A stretch of 64,000 nucleotides of DNA from Lysinibacillus macroides. GTDB lineage: Bacteria; Bacillota; Bacilli; Bacillales_A; Planococcaceae. The stretch is from contig NZ_LGCI01000008.1 of NCBI RefSeq assembly GCF_001281525.1, positions 294,428 to 358,427 of the forward strand. Direction: 5' to 3'. This document shows positions 9,329 through 18,730 of the stretch, piece after piece. Made by a program: the position numbers and the translations under genes. Each line of letters starts with the position of its first letter. Positions within the stretch are counted from its first letter, which is position 1. The notes below the pieces were generated by a model that made no database searches, had not been told where the DNA came from, and worked only from the letters and a program-made list of their open reading frames with translations.

Positions 9329-9907
9329 ATGACTAAGCCAATTGAGCTGAGTAATGTTACAAAGGCATATTTAGAGGAATATCAACGAATTCTCGATAAA
9401 ATGATGCAGGGTATGTCCTATGTGACCATTACATGTAGTATTTCAGAAAATTTTATAAAGCAAATTATCCCACATCAAGTTGCAGCAATTAAAATGTCAG
9501 AAAATGTTTTACGATATACAACAAATATTCCTGTGCAAAACCTTGCATTAGAAATTATTAAAACGCATAAAGAAATGGTTGAAAGTCTCGAGGCATTAGA
9601 AAATCGATGCTGTATTGTTCAAAATTCAGAATATGAACTCTATGAATATATGTGTGCTTACCAACAAATTACCGAAGCAATGTTTAAAGCGATGTGTGCA
9701 CCACCAGTATCTAATAGTATTAATATCAATTATTTACGGGAAATGATTGTGCATCATCAGGGAGGCATACGGCTAGCGCAAAATGTGCTAAGATTTTGTA
9801 TTTGTCAAGAGCTAATTCCTATTTTAAAGTGTATGATGCAAATACTTTGTGAACAGCTAGCCCTTATGGAAAAGCTACTGGATAGCCTACAGGATTGCGA
9901 TTGCTAG
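9329..9907 (+). CDS. DUF305-like protein, two repeats, Cys-rich
   Basis: A 192-residue protein containing two DUF305-type helical units: FIKQIIPHQVAAIKMSENVL (about residues 45-64) and YLREMIVHHQGGIRLAQNVL. The family signature is MIPHHQGAI. The first unit has lost one of the paired His, and the protein is unusually rich in Cys (RCC, CIC, LKCMM, and a DCDC tail). DUF305 proteins are ferritin-like bundles often found near copper genes; metal binding here is inference. ATG 9329 follows AAGGAG; an earlier GTG overlaps that site. A terminator follows. Confidence 0.6.
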   Translation: MTKPIELSNVTKAYLEEYQRILDKMMQGMSYVTITCSISENFIKQIIPHQVAAIKMSENVLRYTTNIPVQNLALEIIKTHKEMVESLEALENRCCIVQNSEYELYEYMCAYQQITEAMFKAMCAPPVSNSININYLREMIVHHQGGIRLAQNVLRFCICQELIPILKCMMQILCEQLALMEKLLDSLQDCDC

Positions 9908-9985
9908 GTGCGAAAGCATCTGCTGGATCGTAAAGAGGCTATATCAATAGAATTGCATGCTTTCACGAATAAAAGCCCCTATATC

Positions 9986-10019
9986 AACGCTAAAATCTTA
10001 GATGATTTTAGCGTTTTGC
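9986..10019 (+). terminator. Terminator after DUF305-like gene
   Basis: ACGCTAAAATC and GATTTTAGCGT form an 11-bp stem followed by TTTGC. It lies inside an unlikely reading frame (9908-10177). Confidence 0.75.
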
Positions 10020-10176
10020 TATGTAAAAAATATAAAGTTTTTTGTGAAACTACTTTTGTTTTTCTATTACTGGTAAAATATAAGTGTTTATTGGTTGAAG
10101 GCAATGACGAAGATCTTTCTTTTGATTTACAATATTGGAATTTTTGCATGAATTTAAAACAAATGGGAGTGGTGTG

Positions 10177-11928
10177 ATGTTCAAGAGGAAGAATATTAAT
10201 GGCAACTATGATTATTTCTCAGCTACAAAAAATTCAGATATTGAAGCCAATGAGCGTTTTAAAGAAAAATTGGACTTCTTAGCGTTATCTCGAATTAGAA
10301 GGGAATCGGTTAGGTTTTTACGTAAAATTTATGAGAATAACCGACAGTATATACTCGATAATTTTTATAAACGTTTACTAGAAATACCAGAGTTTAATCA
10401 TGTCATTAATACCCATTCAACAGTAGAGCGTTTAAAAGGGTTATTTGATTCGCATTTTATTAGTTTGTTTGACGATGAATTAGATTTAGATTATGTATTT
10501 AAGCGCCGTAAAATCGCCTATGTGCATGCTCGAATTGGTGTACTGCCAAACTGGATGATTTCCGCTTACACATTGATTAACCAGTTAATTATTCCACTTA
10601 TTGTGAAAGAGCTATCGCGTGACCAAGAAGAAATGCTAGACGTTTTACTCGCTTATGATAGCTTAGTAACCATTGATCAACAAATTATTTTAGAGACATA
10701 TATTGAAATTCAAGCAGGCTCTGTTGTGAACGGATTAGGTGAAATTATCACCTATAATACACAGCTAGACACGATTAAGGAGCTTATTGCATTTCAAGAA
10801 ATCCAACAAGAGGAGGTTGTGGCGGCAGACCAATTGATGCATGAATTAGATGAAAGTATTGAGGATATTGCATCATCTGTTGGAGATATTTCTCAGCAAA
10901 CAAAGCATGTTTTAAGCAAATTAGATCAGGATTTAGAATCTCTTCAACAAGTATCGACAATCTTGCAAACAACAGATGAGGGCCATAAATCCATGCAGGA
11001 GGATATTCAGCGGTTAGTAGAACGTGTTAATAGCGTAGCCCAGCTGATGGAATTGATTAAGCGAATTGCAGACCAAACAAATTTATTGGCGTTAAACGCA
11101 TCGATTGAGGCGGCTCGTGCAGGCGAAGCAGGAAAAGGCTTTGCTGTTGTGGCAGAGGAAGTTCGTAAACTTGCAGATGATACAAGTACATCTGTGAAAT
11201 CTATTCATACTGATATACAGGAACTACTGCATATTACCAATAATATTAGTGCAATGACCAATCAATTTTCTCAAGATTTGCATCAAGGTGTGACTGATAC
11301 CCTTCATATTTCACAGACGCTTAGTGAATTAAATAAAAACCTACAGCAGCAAGGGGCTCGCTTTGAGGAAATTGCAACAACGACAAAGGTACAAGCACAG
11401 TCTGCTACAAATATTTCAGAGCGCAATCATGCCATTACAGAGAGTGTACAAAAAAGTAAGGTAATTGTATTTGATATGGGCTCTGCCATTTACAAGTTAA
11501 GTAAAATGATTGATGACTACCGTTCTACTACAATTTCAAAAAACTTTATTATTAGTCAAGAGGATATTATTGAATTAGCCATTACGGATCATTTACTATG
11601 GCGCTGGAAAATTTATAATTTACTACTAGGCTTTGAAACGATGACTGAGCAGGATGTAGGTACACCACAGGAATCACGGCTTGGTGAATGGTATTACGGC
11701 ACAGGTAAAAAGCTATTAGGTCAAGAACGTGCCTATTTAGAGCTAGAGCAGCCCTTTATTCATGTTCATGATATTGCTAAAAAGGCTGTACGCGAATACA
11801 ATGTCGGGCATAAAGTTGAGGCGGAAAAGTATCTCGAGGCAATTACAGAAGAATCATATGCGGTTATTGATAAACTAAAAACGTTAAAGGGTATTTTATT
11901 GAACGAGAAAAAGCAATATATTCATTAA
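10177..11928 (+). CDS. HemAT-like globin-coupled aerotaxis chemoreceptor with C-terminal CZB-like domain
   Basis: A 583-residue soluble chemoreceptor. Residues about 20-185 form a globin-coupled sensor domain, with His117 in IAYVHARIG as the expected proximal haem ligand. Residues about 200-465 are a methyl-accepting signalling coiled coil with the conserved hairpin tip [20 protein letters not shown] (about 303-322). Residues about 480-565 look like a chemoreceptor zinc-binding (CZB) domain ([26 protein letters not shown]), which classical B. subtilis HemAT lacks. The usual Cys before LGxW appears to be Ser. No transmembrane segments. ATG follows GGGAGTGG. Confidence 0.85.
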   Translation: MFKRKNINGNYDYFSATKNSDIEANERFKEKLDFLALSRIRRESVRFLRKIYENNRQYILDNFYKRLLEIPEFNHVINTHSTVERLKGLFDSHFISLFDDELDLDYVFKRRKIAYVHARIGVLPNWMISAYTLINQLIIPLIVKELSRDQEEMLDVLLAYDSLVTIDQQIILETYIEIQAGSVVNGLGEIITYNTQLDTIKELIAFQEIQQEEVVAADQLMHELDESIEDIASSVGDISQQTKHVLSKLDQDLESLQQVSTILQTTDEGHKSMQEDIQRLVERVNSVAQLMELIKRIADQTNLLALNASIEAARAGEAGKGFAVVAEEVRKLADDTSTSVKSIHTDIQELLHITNNISAMTNQFSQDLHQGVTDTLHISQTLSELNKNLQQQGARFEEIATTTKVQAQSATNISERNHAITESVQKSKVIVFDMGSAIYKLSKMIDDYRSTTISKNFIISQEDIIELAITDHLLWRWKIYNLLLGFETMTEQDVGTPQESRLGEWYYGTGKKLLGQERAYLELEQPFIHVHDIAKKAVREYNVGHKVEAEKYLEAITEESYAVIDKLKTLKGILLNEKKQYIH

Positions 11929-11942
11929 CGGACTGAAAAGGT

Positions 11943-11976
11943 AAAAGAGCATGCTCATCGCTGGCAGCTCTTTTTA
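11943..11976. terminator. Probable bidirectional terminator
   Basis: AAAAGAGC and GCTCTTTT bracket a 16-nt loop, followed by a T-run, between convergent genes. The stem is short, so confidence is moderate. Confidence 0.55.
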
Positions 11977-11981
11977 TTCAT

Positions 11982-12572
11982 TTATTTTACAGGCAGAGCG
12001 CGCATAAATGTAATTGTTCGTGCTTTACTATCATAAAGACACCATTCCTGGTGATCGACCACAGAGCCTACGTTCACGCCGTATTGTTTATTTTGTAATG
12101 CGATTGGCTGTCCATAACGAATACGAATTGGCAGCTTTTTTTGTTGGTAATAGAGACCAGATTCATGGCTATGCCCAAAGAATAATAATGATTTTTGAAA
12201 GGCTGGAAATGTTGGTTGCCAGCTGACGCTCCATTTAAACTGATGGCCATGCATTAACATCGCACCATCAATCTCCATTGTTTCAGGTAATGCTTGAAAA
12301 CGATGAATGCCCGTTACTTGTGTAATGCGTTCTTCTTGGTTGCCTCGTATGGAAGGGAAGGTTAGCAATTTTTCAAATTCATGTTCTACGATGGCAGCTT
12401 TTTGCAAAGGTAAACCAGATAGTTTTTGAGCCTTTTTCTTACTAACCGTACATTCATATAAATCACCTAGCCCAATGATTATCGCTTCCGCCGCTGTTTG
12501 TTGGATATGTGCTAAAACAGTCTTTGTATCTTCTATATTAGAATGTAAATCTCCTAAAAGTGCATAAAGCAT
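11982..12572 (-). CDS. Metallophosphoesterase
   Basis: A 196-residue calcineurin-like phosphoesterase with GDLHSN, GLGDLYE, RGNQEE, MHGHQF and FFGHSHE in family order, supplying the ligands for a two-metal centre. ATG at 12572 is chosen for the upstream AGGAAGGG; a longer frame adds 15 residues without support. Substrate unknown; a phosphodiesterase or protein phosphatase role is possible. Monocistronic. Confidence 0.75.
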   Translation of the reverse strand: MLYALLGDLHSNIEDTKTVLAHIQQTAAEAIIIGLGDLYECTVSKKKAQKLSGLPLQKAAIVEHEFEKLLTFPSIRGNQEERITQVTGIHRFQALPETMEIDGAMLMHGHQFKWSVSWQPTFPAFQKSLLFFGHSHESGLYYQQKKLPIRIRYGQPIALQNKQYGVNVGSVVDHQEWCLYDSKARTITFMRALPVK

Positions 12573-12800
12573 GTAAACCCGACCCTTCCTAAAAATAATC
12601 ATATACGTATCATACACCTAATAGAAATTGGGAGAAAAGCAAAATGTCTAAGAATATTTTGAATGTGTAGAAAAATTGCTAAGGAATGGATTGCTTGTTA
12701 AAATATAATCGTAATTTTCTGAATTTTCATTAGTTTCGTTGTTTAGTATTTTGGATAGGGTGATGAGCATTTGAAAAAATAAATTGTTGGAGGGGTTATT

Positions 12801-14297
12801 ATGACGATGTATATGACAGATATTCTCGAAAACTATGCGGTGCAACAACCTAAGGCAATGGCAACAATCTATAACGGAAACAAGCTAAGCTATCATGAGT
12901 TTTATGAACGTGTAGAGAGATTTGCAGCATACTTGCAACAGCAGGACTATCAAAAAGATGATGTAATTGCATTGTATACGCTCAATTCAGATTTATTTTT
13001 AATCGCCTATCTCGGTGTACAGTTAGCAGGCTTTGTTGTTATGCCAATTAACACCAAGCTGGCTGCTCCAGAGGTCGAATTTATTGTCAATCATTCGGAA
13101 GCAAAGGGACTTATTTATGATGAAAGAATAGAGGAAACATTCAAGGATATTTCTTATGAATTTCAGCATGCCATTAGTTTGCAGGAAATGACAGCTATTA
13201 TTGAGCAAGATCAGGGTGTAAGGAAGGCTGTACAATTGGCACCACATGATACAGCAGTTGTTATGTACACGTCTGGTACAACGGGAAAACCAAAGGGTGT
13301 AATGCTAACACATCAAAATATCGCCGCAACAGCATGTATTTGGTCAGAGTCCATGCAGATGTCTAACAAAGATAGAATGTTTATTTGTACACCGTTATTT
13401 CATTGTGCAGGTCTTCATGTTTTTGCTATGCCGATGTTTTATCAAGGAGGCACAGTAATTATTGAAGAGGCCTTTACACCGACTAAAACATTAGCACAAA
13501 TAGCTACAACAGCGGCAACAATTTTCTTTGGTGTGCCATCCATGTATACCATTATTTTAAATACACCAGGATTCAAGGAACATAGCCTTCATCATTTGCG
13601 TTTACTATGCTATGGAGCTGCGCCAATGCCTTATGAGCTTGTCAAGCAGATAAAAGAGGCATTTCCTAATGTAAAAGTGCAAAACTTATATGGTCAAACA
13701 GAGAATTCACCAGCAGCTACCTCTTTATTGGATAGTGATGCCTTAACGAAAATTGGGTCGGTTGGTAAGCCATTAGCACAGACAGAGGTATGGGTGGTTG
13801 ATAGTGAAGGCAATCCAGTGCCAGCGGGCGAGGTAGGCGAAATTTGTGTAAAGGGACCACAGGTGATGAAGGGCTATTTACGCAATCCAGAGGAGACAGC
13901 GAGGACAGTTAAAAATGGCTGGCTCTATTCAGGAGATTTAGGACGTTTTGATAAAGAAGGCTATTTATATATTGTTGATCGCAAAAAGGATTTGATTATC
14001 CGTGGGGGTGAAAATATTTACCCTATAGAGGTGGAGGAAGTGTTGTATCAAATACCTGAGGTTTTAGAAGCGGCAGTCGTTGGCCTACCACATGAAGTAT
14101 ACGGTGAGGTGCCAAAAGCATATGTTGTGCTAAAAGAAGGCAAGTCTATTGAGGAAACAACGATCTTATCGTATTGTCAAACACAGCTTGCAAAATATAA
14201 GGTACCATATGAAATTGAATTTTTAGCAGAGCTGCCACGCAATGCCTCTGGTAAAGTTTTGAAGCATACATTACGGCCGAAAGTGAGATCTAAGTAG
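12801..14297 (+). CDS. Class I AMP-dependent acyl-CoA synthetase (long-chain fatty acid-CoA ligase type)
   Basis: A 498-residue adenylate-forming enzyme. The P-loop YTSGTTGKPKGV lies at about residue 152, followed by YGQTENSP, the YSGDLGRFD hinge region, DRKKDLIIRGGENIYP, and the C-terminal catalytic Lys in NASGKVLK. The length fits LcfB-type synthetases, which activate fatty acids to acyl-CoA through acyl-AMP for beta-oxidation or lipid synthesis. GGAGGGG lies just upstream of the ATG. No beta-oxidation genes adjoin it, so chain-length preference cannot be judged. Confidence 0.85.
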   Translation: MTMYMTDILENYAVQQPKAMATIYNGNKLSYHEFYERVERFAAYLQQQDYQKDDVIALYTLNSDLFLIAYLGVQLAGFVVMPINTKLAAPEVEFIVNHSEAKGLIYDERIEETFKDISYEFQHAISLQEMTAIIEQDQGVRKAVQLAPHDTAVVMYTSGTTGKPKGVMLTHQNIAATACIWSESMQMSNKDRMFICTPLFHCAGLHVFAMPMFYQGGTVIIEEAFTPTKTLAQIATTAATIFFGVPSMYTIILNTPGFKEHSLHHLRLLCYGAAPMPYELVKQIKEAFPNVKVQNLYGQTENSPAATSLLDSDALTKIGSVGKPLAQTEVWVVDSEGNPVPAGEVGEICVKGPQVMKGYLRNPEETARTVKNGWLYSGDLGRFDKEGYLYIVDRKKDLIIRGGENIYPIEVEEVLYQIPEVLEAAVVGLPHEVYGEVPKAYVVLKEGKSIEETTILSYCQTQLAKYKVPYEIEFLAELPRNASGKVLKHTLRPKVRSK

Positions 14298-14370
14298 CAT
14301 AGCATAGGAACATCCAGAAAATTATCGTATAATAGAGTCTACGACAGAGGGAATAGGAGCGGAATTTGTC

Positions 14371-15360
14371 TTGTGGACAAGAAGTAAGCGCTATATATTG
14401 ATAGGGATTTTGACGATGATGCTATTAGCAAGCTGTCAGCCATTTTCACAGCAACAAGAAAAAAGTAAAAATCAATTAACGGTTTTAACAGTGGAATTTA
14501 GTAGTGGTGCACCGATTCCAAATCTCTATCTTACAGTGACAGATGTGAAAACAGGGAATGTAGTAGCGGATGCGATTGGCTCAGAAGAAGGGGAGGCTAC
14601 ATTTTCGCAGTTAAAGGCAGGGCGCGAATATGCAATAGCTGCTACGACACTTGAAAATAGCACAGCGAATAATGGTTATACAACAATTGAGCATTTTACG
14701 TATGATACAGCAAAGCCTTACTATAGATTGCAGACACATTTTTCGAGAGATGAGCAAGAACTAGGCATTCCTGTTGTGATGCAAAAACCTGAGCTTCCAC
14801 ATGGCTGTGAAATTACATCACTCACAGCCGTGTTAAATTATTATGGCTTACAGGTATCAAAGCTTGAAATGGCTGATAATTATTTACCAAAGCAACAGAT
14901 ACATGCTGAAGGCGATCAACGCTTTGGTCCTAACCCACATAAGGCTTTTGCAGGTAATCCGCGCGATAAAGCGAACGGTATGTATGTTTTTGCTGCACCG
15001 ATTGTTCAGGCAGCCGAGGCAGTGATTGCAGAGAAGCAGATAGATTTACGTGTGACCAATAGAAGTAATTCCACACAGGAGGAGCTTTTACAGCTTGTGC
15101 GAGAGGGTGTTCCTGTTGTAGTATGGGTAACGCTTGATTTATCAGAACCAAAAACAAGCACATCGAGAGGCTGGATATACAAAGGAACAACAACAGTACG
15201 AGATGCCTATATGAATCTCCATGCCGTTGTTTTAACAGGTCATTTAGGTGATAAAGTAGTTGTGATGGACCCCTTAAAAGGCTATGTAACGTACAATGTC
15301 GATCAGTTTTTTAAAAGCTATCGGGAATTAGGCAAGCAAGCCGTAGCTGTTCATAAATAA
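14371..15360 (+). CDS. Lipoprotein with C39-like peptidase domain
   Basis: A 329-residue protein. A signal peptide ends in the lipobox LLASC (Cys about 22), so it is probably a membrane-anchored lipoprotein. A beta-sandwich-like segment (about 35-110) is followed by a C39-like papain-fold domain: ELPHGCEITSLTAVLNYYG with the expected catalytic Cys, and a late His in NLHAVVLTGH, then VVMDPLKGYV. Similar to B. subtilis YvpB. Substrate unknown. TTG start with AGGAGCGG upstream. Confidence 0.7.
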   Translation: MWTRSKRYILIGILTMMLLASCQPFSQQQEKSKNQLTVLTVEFSSGAPIPNLYLTVTDVKTGNVVADAIGSEEGEATFSQLKAGREYAIAATTLENSTANNGYTTIEHFTYDTAKPYYRLQTHFSRDEQELGIPVVMQKPELPHGCEITSLTAVLNYYGLQVSKLEMADNYLPKQQIHAEGDQRFGPNPHKAFAGNPRDKANGMYVFAAPIVQAAEAVIAEKQIDLRVTNRSNSTQEELLQLVREGVPVVVWVTLDLSEPKTSTSRGWIYKGTTTVRDAYMNLHAVVLTGHLGDKVVVMDPLKGYVTYNVDQFFKSYRELGKQAVAVHK

Positions 15361-15436
15361 ACCAGCTATTTTTTAAGCAAATCCTTTAATCGGAAGTATG
15401 TTACACTATAAGAAAAGCAAAAGTGAGTTGAGTAGC

Positions 15437-16672
15437 ATGGCCATTGAGCACAGTTTTTTACCAGTTCTACTAGGGAATGAAATGAATGCATATGGCATGG
15501 CTCGAGCATTTTACGAAGCCTATGGAGTAAAGCCACTTGCACTAAACCATACAAATATGGAAAAAATTCAACAAAGTGATTTAATGACCTTCTATGAAGT
15601 ACCCAAGCTTCATAGAGAAGAGCAATTTGTTGCTACATTAAAAGCGATTGCACAGGAATTTGCTGCTAAGAAATTATTGCTATTAGCCTGTGATGAATTT
15701 TATGTAAAAAGAATAGTTGCACGGAAAGAGGAGCTATCCGAGGATTTTATGATTCCTTATGTGGATGAGGCGCTTGCACATCAGCTATTAACACGTGAAA
15801 GCATGTATGAGCTGTGTGAGCAGTTTGGCTTTCAGTATCCTGCTACGCATGTGTGCACTGTAAATAACTATGAAGAATATGAAGATATGCCATTTGACTA
15901 TCCTGTTGTTATCAAGCCCTTGAATATGACAAAGTATGCCACATGTATTTTTCCTGGTAAGAAAAAAGTATATATTGCATATAATAAGGAGGAAAAGGAT
16001 CGTATATTCCATGCGATTTATAAGGAATCAGCCTATCGAGATGACATGATGATTCAGCAATATATACCTGGTGAGGATGCCAATATGCGGGTTGTCAATG
16101 CCTATGTTGGTCAGGATGGTCAGGTAAAGCTACTAGCTATTGGCAATCCGATTTTAGAGGAGCATTCGCCAGAAGGCATTGGGCGTTATGTAGCTATTAT
16201 AACAACCTATCATCGAGAGCTAATGGATACAGTGAAGTCATTTTTAGAGACAATACAATTCCAAGGCTTTGCTACATTCGATATGAAATATGATGATCGT
16301 GACGGTCAATATAAATTATTAAGTATTGAATTACATAATGAGCTCTCCAATTATTATGTGACAGCGAGTGGCTATAATTTACTGCAGTATGTTGCGGATG
16401 ATTTTATTCGTGGCAGTAAACAATCCTTAACATATGTGCAAAATAAGCATCTTTGGACAATTGTACCAAATGGTGTGCTGTTTAAATATGTACAAAATGA
16501 ACAGCTTGTAATTGAAGCAAAAAGCTTAATTCGCCAAGGAATGGCTACAGATTCTATTTTTAATTATAAAGATATGAATGCAAAGCGTTGGTTGAACATA
16601 ACGCTTGATAATTTAAATTTTTACCGCAAATATAAGAAATATTTTAACAACAAAGGTCTGTCTAACTCATGA
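15437..16672 (+). CDS. ATP-grasp ligase, probable D-aspartate ligase of peptidoglycan
   Basis: A 411-residue ATP-grasp enzyme. The N-terminus FLPVLLGNEMNAYGMARAF and the body (YPVVIKPL, QQYIPGED, FATFDMKYD, IELHNELSNYY) resemble Aslfm of Enterococcus faecium, which adds D-Asp to the Lys side chain of peptidoglycan precursors. An aspartate racemase overlaps the 3' end by 4 bp, giving a coherent two-step module. L-Lys-D-Asp bridges are known for Lysinibacillus. Start chosen at ATG 15437, downstream of a plausible promoter with -10 TATAAG near 15411; the ATG at 15398 would lie inside that promoter. Carboxylate-amine ligase is secure; the substrate is inferred. Confidence 0.75.
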   Translation: MAIEHSFLPVLLGNEMNAYGMARAFYEAYGVKPLALNHTNMEKIQQSDLMTFYEVPKLHREEQFVATLKAIAQEFAAKKLLLLACDEFYVKRIVARKEELSEDFMIPYVDEALAHQLLTRESMYELCEQFGFQYPATHVCTVNNYEEYEDMPFDYPVVIKPLNMTKYATCIFPGKKKVYIAYNKEEKDRIFHAIYKESAYRDDMMIQQYIPGEDANMRVVNAYVGQDGQVKLLAIGNPILEEHSPEGIGRYVAIITTYHRELMDTVKSFLETIQFQGFATFDMKYDDRDGQYKLLSIELHNELSNYYVTASGYNLLQYVADDFIRGSKQSLTYVQNKHLWTIVPNGVLFKYVQNEQLVIEAKSLIRQGMATDSIFNYKDMNAKRWLNITLDNLNFYRKYKKYFNNKGLSNS

Positions 16673-17373
16673 AAAAACGAACTTTAGGTATAATTGGTGG
16701 CGTTGGCCCACTTGCAACAATGTTTATTGGTGAAATGATTGTAAGACGTACAAAGGCGCAGAGAGATCAGGAGCATTTACATACCATTATCGATAATGAT
16801 ACAAATATCCCTGATCGTACAGCCTTTATTTTAGATAATACAAAGGATAATCCAGTGCCGGTAATCATTGAGGATGCCAACAAATTGGCTTCAATAGGAG
16901 CTGATATGATTGCTATTCCTTGTAATACAGCCCATACTTTTTATAACGAAATTGAAAAGGGCTCGCCCGTTCCAGTGCTGCATATGATTTGTGAAACGGC
17001 GAAGCGTGCAGCTGACTTAGGAGCAAAGCGTGTTGGTATTTTAGCAACTACAGGTACATTAACATCACGTATGTATCAAGAAGCTTTAGAGACATATGGC
17101 ATTACCCCAGTTGTGCCAGACAATGAGATAAAAGCCTATGTGATGTCCATTATTTACGATTATGTGAAGGCTGGGAAGGATGTTACAGTAGAGGACTGGC
17201 AGCCCATTGAAGAAGCGATGCTAGCATTACAGTGTGATCGTATTGTTTTAGGCTGTACAGAGCTTTCAATTGTTAATCGAGATTTAAAGCTAAGCGATAT
17301 ATATATTGATTCCTTAATTGTTTTAGCGGAATGTGCGATTTTAGCTTGCGGCTATGAGCTTGCTGAATCGTAA
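16669..17373 (+). CDS. Aspartate/glutamate racemase family protein
   Basis: A 234-residue racemase with both catalytic Cys in place: IPCNTAH (Cys85) and GCTELS (Cys196). The N-terminal IGGVGPLAT is typical of aspartate racemases. The start overlaps the ligase stop (ATGA), implying translational coupling. It would supply D-Asp for the wall crossbridge. Glutamate racemase (RacE) is less likely given the neighbour and the Asp-type motifs. Confidence 0.85.
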   Translation: MKKRTLGIIGGVGPLATMFIGEMIVRRTKAQRDQEHLHTIIDNDTNIPDRTAFILDNTKDNPVPVIIEDANKLASIGADMIAIPCNTAHTFYNEIEKGSPVPVLHMICETAKRAADLGAKRVGILATTGTLTSRMYQEALETYGITPVVPDNEIKAYVMSIIYDYVKAGKDVTVEDWQPIEEAMLALQCDRIVLGCTELSIVNRDLKLSDIYIDSLIVLAECAILACGYELAES

Positions 17374-17387
17374 TTGAATGAATAATG

Positions 17388-17477
17388 AATCTGCTTGCTT
17401 TTCACGGGTAAGCTACAAGTCTTTATAGAGTTGTGGACAAGCTTACTTTTGCCGTGTAGGAGTTGAGCAGATTTTTT
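17388..17477. repeat. Inverted-repeat element, copy 1 (related copy at 59777)
   Basis: AATCTGCT at the left and AGCAGATT at the right form the outer stem; GTAAGCT and AGCTTAC form an inner stem; TTTTTC follows. The left half, AATCTGCTTGCTTTTC plus CGGGTAAGC, recurs almost exactly at 59781. It may terminate the ligase/racemase operon. The 17374-17580 gap otherwise holds the helicase 5' region. Confidence 0.6.
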
Positions 17478-17580
17478 CAATGATTTCTTGAAACGCCGAG
17501 CAGTGGTTTACGTATAGATAAAGTAGGAATGTGCTTAGTATGTTAAACTAATGTCAAGCAGATAGAAGGTGGGAACAAAC

Positions 17581-18729
17581 ATGTCAGTAATCAGTTTATT
17601 AAAAGAAGAATTACAAGTAAAATGGCAATTTGAAACAACGATGAAAATTCAAGAGGAAATGATACCAGCCATGCTTGAGGGCAAGGATATTGTAGCTGAG
17701 TCACCAACAGGCTCAGGTAAAACATTGGCGTATGTTTTACCATTGCTAAATAAGGTGAATGGAACAAAAAAGCAAACACAGGGACTAATTGTTGCCCCTT
17801 CACAAGAGCTCGCTATGCAAATCGTAGAAGTCATCCGTGAGTGGACGGCAGGTACAGATATTACAGTTCAACAGCTGATTGGTGGTGCAAATGCTGCACG
17901 CCAAATTGAAAAACTAAAGAAAAAGCCAACAATTGTTGTTGGGACACCTGGTCGTTTAAATGAATTGGCACGTGCAGGGAAGTTAAAGCTTAAGGAAATT
18001 GAAACGGTTATTTTAGATGAATGTGATCAATTACTAAGCCGTGAATATCGTGTTGTCATTAAATCCTTTATCGAAGGCTCTGCCTATGGGCGACAGGTGG
18101 TTGTTGTGTCAGCGACAATTACAGAGGAAATTGAATTAGTGGCAAGCCGTATGATGTTTGAGCCACTTCGTTTTAAAATTAAGCCAGAGGATATGCTAAA
18201 GGTCGGTAAAGTTGTCCATTCCTTCGTAAAAGTGGAAGAACGTGATAAAACAGATTTCCTGCGCCGACTTTCCCATACAGAGGGTTTAAGAGCGCTGGCT
18301 TTCGTCAATAATATCGATCAATTATTAATGAAGGAAACGAAGCTGCAATACCGCTCAGCACCGATTGTGACACTCCATTCTGATATGAAGAAAGAAGAGC
18401 GCAAAAAGGCTTTAGATGCATTCCGTAAAGGAGATGCACGTATTTTAATTGCAACAGATATTGCTGCTCGTGGTTTAGATATTGCAGGATTAACACATGT
18501 TATTCATGTTGACGTTCCACGCACGATAGAGCAATATTTACATCGTTCAGGTCGTACAGGCCGTGCGGGAGCAGATGGTGAGGTACTAACGCTTTTATCG
18601 TATCGTGATGAAAAAACGTATAAAAAATGGACGAGGGAAATCCCAGGCAAGCCGGTGCAAAAAATATGGCATGATGGTAAGCTGATGGAAGGTAATTCGA
18701 AAACAATTGGACAGAAGCGAGGGAACTAG
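17581..18729 (+). CDS. DEAD-box-type ATP-dependent RNA helicase (YfmL/CshC-like)
   Basis: A 382-residue two-domain helicase. Motifs: SPTGSGKT (I), PSQELA (Ia), TPGRL (Ib), LDECDQLL (II, with Cys in place of Ala of DEAD), SAT (III), ATDIAARGLDI (V), HRSGRTGRAG (VI). Length and compactness match B. subtilis YfmL, involved in ribosome assembly and growth in the cold. ATG 17581 has AGAAGGTGGG upstream. It is 1 bp from the next gene, so co-transcription is likely. Confidence 0.85.
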   Translation: MSVISLLKEELQVKWQFETTMKIQEEMIPAMLEGKDIVAESPTGSGKTLAYVLPLLNKVNGTKKQTQGLIVAPSQELAMQIVEVIREWTAGTDITVQQLIGGANAARQIEKLKKKPTIVVGTPGRLNELARAGKLKLKEIETVILDECDQLLSREYRVVIKSFIEGSAYGRQVVVVSATITEEIELVASRMMFEPLRFKIKPEDMLKVGKVVHSFVKVEERDKTDFLRRLSHTEGLRALAFVNNIDQLLMKETKLQYRSAPIVTLHSDMKKEERKKALDAFRKGDARILIATDIAARGLDIAGLTHVIHVDVPRTIEQYLHRSGRTGRAGADGEVLTLLSYRDEKTYKKWTREIPGKPVQKIWHDGKLMEGNSKTIGQKRGN

Positions 18730-18730
18730 T

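Noticed and set aside
9908..10177. 89-codon open frame between the DUF305-like gene and the chemoreceptor
   Set aside because: It starts at the previous stop without a ribosome-binding site, runs through a clear terminator hairpin (9986-10019) and overlaps the chemoreceptor start; the translation has no family features.
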